Position numbers and translations under genes: made by a program. The notes under the pieces were generated by a model. It was not told where the DNA came from. It made no database searches and worked only from the letters and a program-made list of their open reading frames with translations. Shown here piece by piece: positions 13,742 to 17,125 of a stretch of DNA of 17,125 nucleotides (its first letter is position 1; each line of letters starts with the position of its first letter). Origin of the DNA: REEB48 sp964355085 (GTDB taxonomy: Bacteria > Patescibacteriota > Minisyncoccia > UBA6257 > 02-FULL-45-10c); contig CAYHBW010000020.1 of NCBI GenBank assembly GCA_964355085.1, positions 1 through 17,125 on the forward strand, written 5' to 3'.

Positions 13742-13758
13742 TTTTTTAAATTTTTAGA

Positions 13759-14217
13759 CTAAAAAGAGACGCAGTATCTTGTCGATCCGCACTCGGTGAC
13801 AACGACTGAATTAGTCCAAGGACCAGGTACGTCGGAGGCAAGTAAGCTGCTCTTATAAATCGCGTCTCCCGCAGCGGCTTCGGTGTCAGCTATGAGCACA
13901 TAACTGTTTCCGACGGTATTCACGCCATAATCATAAGTATTGCCGACCGTAGGATCAGTCGGGATCTTAATGACTCCGATTCCGCCGGATGCTCCGACCA
14001 TACCATTCAAAGTTGCCGGATAAGCTCCGGTCTTAGTGAAATATAGTTCCAACCCTGTCTGGATGGATTGCAAATCCGCAAGACGGCGCGCGTCCCGGCC
14101 GCGAGCCCTGGAAGCGCCAAGTCCGACGAAAATAACCGAAGCCAGGAGACCGATGATGGATACAACAATGAGGATTTCAATCAAAGTAAAACCTTTTTTT
14201 CTTCCGGAAACGTCCAT
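13759..14217 (-). CDS. Major type IV pilin-like protein
   Basis: 152 residues. MDVSGRKKG, cleavage after Gly9, then FTLIEILIVVSIIGLLASVIFVGLG, a textbook type IV pilin/pseudopilin helix with Phe1 and Glu5. ARGRDARRLADLQSIQTGLELYFTKTGAYPAT is the usual alpha1-C/pre-beta segment shared with GspG/PilE-type pilins of these bacteria. A beta domain follows with YDYGVNTVGNSYVLIADTE. Two Cys near the C-terminus (C143, C149) could close a small D-loop disulfide. It has its own extended -10 promoter, as expected for the subunit needed in excess. It is flanked by pilC and pilD. Confidence 0.92.
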   Translation of the reverse strand: MDVSGRKKGFTLIEILIVVSIIGLLASVIFVGLGASRARGRDARRLADLQSIQTGLELYFTKTGAYPATLNGMVGASGGIGVIKIPTDPTVGNTYDYGVNTVGNSYVLIADTEAAAGDAIYKSSLLASDVPGPWTNSVVVTECGSTRYCVSF

Positions 14218-14251
14218 AAATTAAAAATATTTAATGATATTTAACTATTTC

Positions 14252-14260
14252 AGTATAACA
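14252..14260 (-). promoter_or_regulatory. Extended -10 promoter of the major pilin gene
   Basis: TGTTATACT on the minus strand, immediately after the pilC stop. The predicted start near 14245 gives an A/U-rich leader of about 28 nt without a Shine-Dalgarno. It would raise pilin expression above that of the upstream pilT-pilC genes. Confidence 0.65.
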
Positions 14261-14270
14261 TATCCGTTTT

Positions 14271-15479
14271 TTAAAACGAATTGACAAGATTGTATATAGG
14301 AAGAAGAACGGCCGCGAAAAGCAGGGCCACAAGGACGCCTATGCCGATCATCATAGCCGGCTGGATGAGATCGACGAGGTTTGAAACCACATTATCGACT
14401 TCACGGGTATAAAAATTGGAAATCCTGGATAAAAGAGATTCGAGTTTTCCGGTCGACTCGCCCACGGCAACCATCTGGGATACCAACGGAGGGAAATATT
14501 CCTCCCGTTCGGACAACGCCTGGGACATCAGCTGGCCTCCGCGGACAGCATCCGCAATTTCATGCAAGGCATCCCGATAAATCACGCTGTCTATGGTATG
14601 GCCGGAAATTTCGAGGGATTGGGAAATAGGCACTCCCCCCCTGATAAGAACTGCTGTGGCCTCCGTGAATCTGGCGACATAAAGCTTCTTATATAGATCT
14701 CCGACCACCGGCAAAACGATGCTTACCTCGGCGAAAACAGCTTTCCCTTCCGGGGTCTTCAGGTAGTCATAAAGCACGTAACCGGATATGAGGAAGATTA
14801 TGACTATCGCCAGCCACTGATCGCCGATGAATTTTCCGCCGCTCAACAGAACCTGGGTTATAAAAGGTATCTCCGCGCTTGATTCTTCAAAAATAGGCGC
14901 TAATTGAGGGAAAACAAATCCGACCATGATTCCGGCCACGACCATGAAAAGCACGAGGACTATGACCGGGTAAATAAGAGCTGAACGGACCTTGGCCATC
15001 AAAGCCGCCTCCTTCTCAAGGTAATCTGCCATGAAACCCATCGCCTCCTCCAATCTTCCGGTGACTTCCGCGGACCGGATCATGCTCACGTAAAAATTTG
15101 AAAAAACATTGGAATGGCGCTCCATCGCCTGCGATAGAAGCAGTCCGGAATCTATATCATTGGAAATTTCAGAAATGATTTCCTTCAAAATGACATTGCC
15201 GGTCTGTTTGTAAAGATTCTTCAGGGAATCTCCCAATGATATTTTCGCATCCAAAAGAGTGGCGAATTGGCGCGTAAAGACCATCAGGTCGCCTGTCTTT
15301 ACGCGATTGACCAGATTAAGAAAAGAATCAAACCAATTGGAAGTCTCCGCCGACTCGATAGTCAGAACGAACAGCTCATGACCGAGCAATACGCTGACAG
15401 CCGCCTCCCGACTGACCGCCTCAATGAAGCCGGTCTGCAGCTCCCCTTGCTTTGTCCTTGCTGTATATTTTAGTTTCAT
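14271..15479 (-). CDS. pilC: Type IV pilus inner-membrane platform protein PilC
   Basis: 402 residues from the ATG at 15479 (a TTG five codons upstream is the other option). The product has the two-fold repeated GspF/PilC architecture. The first cytoplasmic domain (about 60-165) contains FTRQFATLLDAKISLGDSL, and the second (about 262-370) contains ARFTEATAVLIRGGVPISQSLE; both end in an E.TG.L signature (AEVTGRLEEAM, GESTGKLESLL). Three membrane segments lie at about 168-190, 222-240 and 373-395. PilC links the motor ATPases to the growing pilus. It is separated from pilT by an unusual 200-nt non-coding stretch. Confidence 0.96.
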   Translation of the reverse strand: MKLKYTARTKQGELQTGFIEAVSREAAVSVLLGHELFVLTIESAETSNWFDSFLNLVNRVKTGDLMVFTRQFATLLDAKISLGDSLKNLYKQTGNVILKEIISEISNDIDSGLLLSQAMERHSNVFSNFYVSMIRSAEVTGRLEEAMGFMADYLEKEAALMAKVRSALIYPVIVLVLFMVVAGIMVGFVFPQLAPIFEESSAEIPFITQVLLSGGKFIGDQWLAIVIIFLISGYVLYDYLKTPEGKAVFAEVSIVLPVVGDLYKKLYVARFTEATAVLIRGGVPISQSLEISGHTIDSVIYRDALHEIADAVRGGQLMSQALSEREEYFPPLVSQMVAVGESTGKLESLLSRISNFYTREVDNVVSNLVDLIQPAMMIGIGVLVALLFAAVLLPIYNLVNSF

Positions 15480-15541
15480 GCCGATTTTACCCAAGAGGAC
15501 AAGTTAATTTTAAGGAAAACCGATTGATTGTAAAATCGAGC

Positions 15542-15639
15542 ACCCCGTTAGATACAAGCCCAATATTGCTTTTGGTAAAAATCTTGTTTCTGTCCTTAAA
15601 ATCTTTCATGTCTTATATATTTATATTATCTAACGGGGT
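15542..15639. repeat. Perfect 13-bp inverted repeat flanking 72 bp, between pilT and pilC
   Basis: ACCCCGTTAGATA (15542-15554) and TATCTAACGGGGT (15627-15639) are perfect inverted copies around an A/T-rich core. The arrangement is MITE-like (short terminal inverted repeats, no gene inside), but no target-site duplication is visible. As RNA the arms could pair into a long-range stem that sequesters the upstream side of pilC. Confidence 0.7.
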
Positions 15640-15644
15640 AAGGT

Positions 15645-15690
15645 TTACTTGCTGAATTTTGTTCGTCTGACGACTTCAAAATTCAGAGTA
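15645..15690 (-). repeat. Hairpin just after the pilT stop codon
   Basis: CTGAATTTTG and CAAAATTCAG form a 10-bp stem (core about 15652-15684), with ACTT/AAGT extending it imperfectly and a nested TCGTC-T-GACGA mini-stem in the loop. No U-tract follows, so it is not a standard terminator. It abuts the 13-bp inverted repeat, and together they fill the pilT-pilC gap. It could stabilise the 3' end of pilT mRNA. Confidence 0.55.
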
Positions 15691-15695
15691 AGTCC

Positions 15696-16778
15696 TTAAC
15701 TTCTTTCCAACAATATCCTCAATTCCGAAGGATTCAGGGAATAAAGCTCCGCATTTTCCAGTGAGATCTGCTTTTTACGGATGAGATCGGCAAGCGAACG
15801 GTTCAGGGTAAGCATTCCTTCCTGCATGCTGGTCTCGATGACCAAATCTATCTGATAGGTCTTGCGCTCGCGGATGAGATTGCGGATTGCCGAATTCACC
15901 AACATTATTTCGCACGCCGCCGCGCGGCCTCCGTCAATCTTAGGTATGAGGCGCTGGGAAATTATGCCGACCAATGTCGCCGCAAGCTGGGAAACCACCT
16001 GGGTCTGCTGATCGGCCGGGAAACTGTCGATGATGCGGTCGATCGTCTGCGAAGCGGAATTGGTATGCAAGCTGGAAAAAACCAAATGGCCGGTTTCCGC
16101 GGCAGTCATGGCCGTGGCGATGGATTCGCGGTCGCGCATTTCACCGATCATGACAACATCCGGATCCTGGCGAAGAAGGGTCTTCAAGGCGAAATGGAAA
16201 TCAGGCGTGTCATTGCCGACTTCGCGCTGGGAAATGATGCAGCGGTCCTGCACGAAAAGATATTCGATCGGGTCTTCGATCGTGATGATGTGATCTGTGC
16301 GCTGATGATTCACTTCATCGAGGATTGCGGCAAGAGTCGTCGATTTTCCCTGACCGGCCGGTCCGACCAATAAAACAAATCCTTGGGATAATCTTGCAAA
16401 ATCATGGAGAATCGGCGGAAGTCCGAGCTCTTCCATGGTCTTGATTTGGGCCGGAATCAGACGGAGCGCCGCAGCCATGTAACCGCGCTGGAAAAAAACG
16501 TTGGCGCGGAAACGGGCTTTATCCTCAAAAGCGAAAGCGAAGTCCAGCTGTTTATCCTGCATGAACTTTTCTTTTTGTTCTTTGGTCAAAAGCGCGTCCA
16601 CCAATCCCTCCATCATTTCCGGAGTTAGTATCGCCTCTTTCTGCAAGCCGATCAAAACTCCGTCCAGACGCAGAGTCGGACGCCGGCCGACAGCCAGATG
16701 CAAATCCGACGCATTCTGTTTTGCGCAGGTAAGAAGAAGCTCATTAAGTTTTGTGCGGTTGGAAGCTGAATCAGACAT
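15696..16778 (-). CDS. pilT: Type IV pilus retraction ATPase PilT
   Basis: 360 residues, typical of the cytoplasmic hexameric ATPase that depolymerises pili. Seen in order: ASDLHL near the N-terminus (23-28), the PAS-like N2 domain, Walker A GPAGQGKST (139-147; the family norm is GPTGSGKST), the Asp box IITIEDPIEY (164-173), Walker B DPDVVMIGEMRD (205-216), and the His box HLVFSSLHTNSA (231-242). The PilT-diagnostic AIRNLIRE (297-304) distinguishes it from the extension ATPase PilB. No PilB is in the window. It is the first gene of the pilus locus, about 90 nt downstream of a TGATATAAT promoter. No Shine-Dalgarno is near the ATG; an AAGGA lies roughly 18 nt upstream. Confidence 0.97.
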   Translation of the reverse strand: MSDSASNRTKLNELLLTCAKQNASDLHLAVGRRPTLRLDGVLIGLQKEAILTPEMMEGLVDALLTKEQKEKFMQDKQLDFAFAFEDKARFRANVFFQRGYMAAALRLIPAQIKTMEELGLPPILHDFARLSQGFVLLVGPAGQGKSTTLAAILDEVNHQRTDHIITIEDPIEYLFVQDRCIISQREVGNDTPDFHFALKTLLRQDPDVVMIGEMRDRESIATAMTAAETGHLVFSSLHTNSASQTIDRIIDSFPADQQTQVVSQLAATLVGIISQRLIPKIDGGRAAACEIMLVNSAIRNLIRERKTYQIDLVIETSMQEGMLTLNRSLADLIRKKQISLENAELYSLNPSELRILLERS

Positions 16779-16794
16779 GTCTAAAAGTTTAAAG

Positions 16795-16830
16795 TTTTCC
16801 TTCGGAGAAGAATCCGCCTATGGCGGAAAA
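16795..16830. repeat. Hairpin in the pilT leader
   Basis: TCCGCC-TAT-GGCGGA (16813-16827) is nested within TTTTCC/GGAAAA (16795-16800 with 16825-16830). It is flanked by similar A/T-rich strings (AAAGTTTAAAGTTTTCC, GGAAAAGTTGAAAGTTAAAAG). It looks like a dispersed palindromic unit and would lie in the 5' untranslated region of pilT. Confidence 0.5.
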
Positions 16831-16875
16831 GTTGAAAGTTAAAAGTCGAATAATCCATTACTACGGCATACATTG

Positions 16876-16884
16876 ATTATATCA
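16876..16884 (-). promoter_or_regulatory. Extended -10 promoter of the pil locus
   Basis: TGATATAAT on the minus strand matches the extended -10 consensus exactly. It directly follows the U-tract of the upstream terminator. The predicted start near 16869 gives a 90-nt leader to pilT. Confidence 0.75.
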
Positions 16885-16885
16885 T

Positions 16886-16923
16886 AAAAAAGAATGCCCG
16901 TACGGTGTTTACACCGCACGGGC
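16886..16923 (-). terminator. Strong intrinsic terminator upstream of the pil locus
   Basis: GCCCGTGCGGTG-TAAA-CACCGTACGGGC (16896-16923), a 12-bp stem with one G-U pair, followed on the minus strand by ATTCTTTTTT. It ends the Trp-rich gene at 16949 and insulates pilT. Confidence 0.93.
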
Positions 16924-16948
16924 ATTTGCTAAGGGACCAAGTGTCCCG

Positions 16949-17125
16949 CTACTTGCGGAGGCAGACGAGGCGACTGTCCGAGTTCCAATCGAGCCTGAGC
17001 CAGTCGAAGTTCAAGCACCAGCGGACAACGTCCCAGCCGAGGTACGGGACGTACCGATCGCCGTCAGAGTCCTGCCAGACCGTTCCCGGGAAGACGAGGT
17101 AATACTTGCCTCGGAATTCTTTGGG
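16949..17125 (-). CDS. Trp-rich protein of unknown function, C-terminal 58 residues (5' end outside window)
   Basis: The minus-strand frame is open from the window edge to a TAG at 16949 and a terminator follows. The visible part starts PKEFRGKYYLVFPGTVWQD and ends DSRLVCLRK. Five of 58 residues are Trp (17, 31, 36, 42, 47), with two Cys (37, 55) and many Asp, Arg and Tyr. The alternation of aromatic and charged residues suggests a small beta-rich domain. Third codon positions are almost all G or C (TTC, CTC, GAC, TAC, CGC), unlike the pil genes next door. No family recognised and no signal or membrane segment in the visible part. The long open frame, codon bias and terminator make the gene credible. 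Confidence 0.72.
   Translation of the reverse strand, partial: PKEFRGKYYLVFPGTVWQDSDGDRYVPYLGWDVVRWCLNFDWLRLDWNSDSRLVCLRK

Noticed and set aside
15487..15609. Minus-strand 40-codon ORF (MKDFKDRNKIFTKSNIGL...) between pilT and pilC
   Set aside because: It begins inside the inverted-repeat element and crosses one arm; no ribosome site or recognised family. Better explained as part of the repeat element.
1..17125. UGA recoded as glycine (Gracilibacteria/SR1 code)
   Set aside because: Full-length conserved genes (ligA, gatA, pilT, pilC, pilD) read through with the standard bacterial code and TGA ends genes such as the PilW-like one.
1..17125. CRISPR array, transposase or prophage
   Set aside because: No regularly spaced direct repeats, no transposase or phage-type protein; the repeats present are short palindromes.

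Overview
The window looks like a piece of a Candidate Phyla Radiation (Patescibacteria, probably Parcubacteria-like) chromosome. This is an inference from four things: compact gene spacing, tRNA genes that do not encode CCA, a reduced type IV pilus cluster typical of these bacteria, and short orphan genes with no recognisable family. Every gene and tRNA I can support lies on the minus strand, so transcription runs from 17125 down to 1. TGA is used as a stop (for example at 11287) and never appears inside a gene, which argues against the UGA-glycine code of Gracilibacteria/SR1.

Layout in order of transcription. At 17125-16949 is the C-terminal end of a Trp-rich unknown gene, closed by a strong terminator. 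At 16778-10869 is a type IV pilus assembly locus: PilT ATPase, PilC platform protein, major pilin, PilD prepilin peptidase, then four minor pilins (FimT/GspH-, PilV-, PilW/GspJ- and PilX/GspK-like). A 200-bp non-coding insert rich in inverted repeats separates pilT from pilC. At 10752-9397 is an Lnt-like apolipoprotein N-acyltransferase with all its catalytic residues. At 9340-7433 is a secreted Kelch-propeller protein with its own promoter and a perfect Shine-Dalgarno. At 7392-5344 is ligA, with one zinc-ligand Cys replaced by Asp.

At 5297-5156 is a tiny gene that is readable only if one base of an A9 run is skipped; it has an extended -10 promoter and a very strong terminator. Then come gatC, an AT-rich four-helix-bundle (23S rRNA IVP family) gene, and gatA at 5073-2920. 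The middle gene looks like an insertion into the tRNA-dependent amidotransferase operon. Next are a two-TM orphan (2847-2194) and a 111-residue orphan with its own promoter and terminator (2120-1785). Three tRNA genes follow (Asp, initiator Met, elongator-type Met), each with a recognisable promoter. Last are a membrane-anchored Ig-like orphan and the first 107 codons of pheS.

The most unusual signals are: (1) the A9 frameshift in the small gene; (2) an initiator tRNA in which the normally invariant U8-A14 and A21 positions are changed and the first of the three anticodon-stem G-C pairs is A-U; (3) start codons exactly 6 nt after a -10 box, implying leaderless mRNAs; (4) the inverted-repeat insert in the pil operon; and (5) the IVP-family gene between gatC and gatA. 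No CRISPR array, transposase or phage gene was seen.
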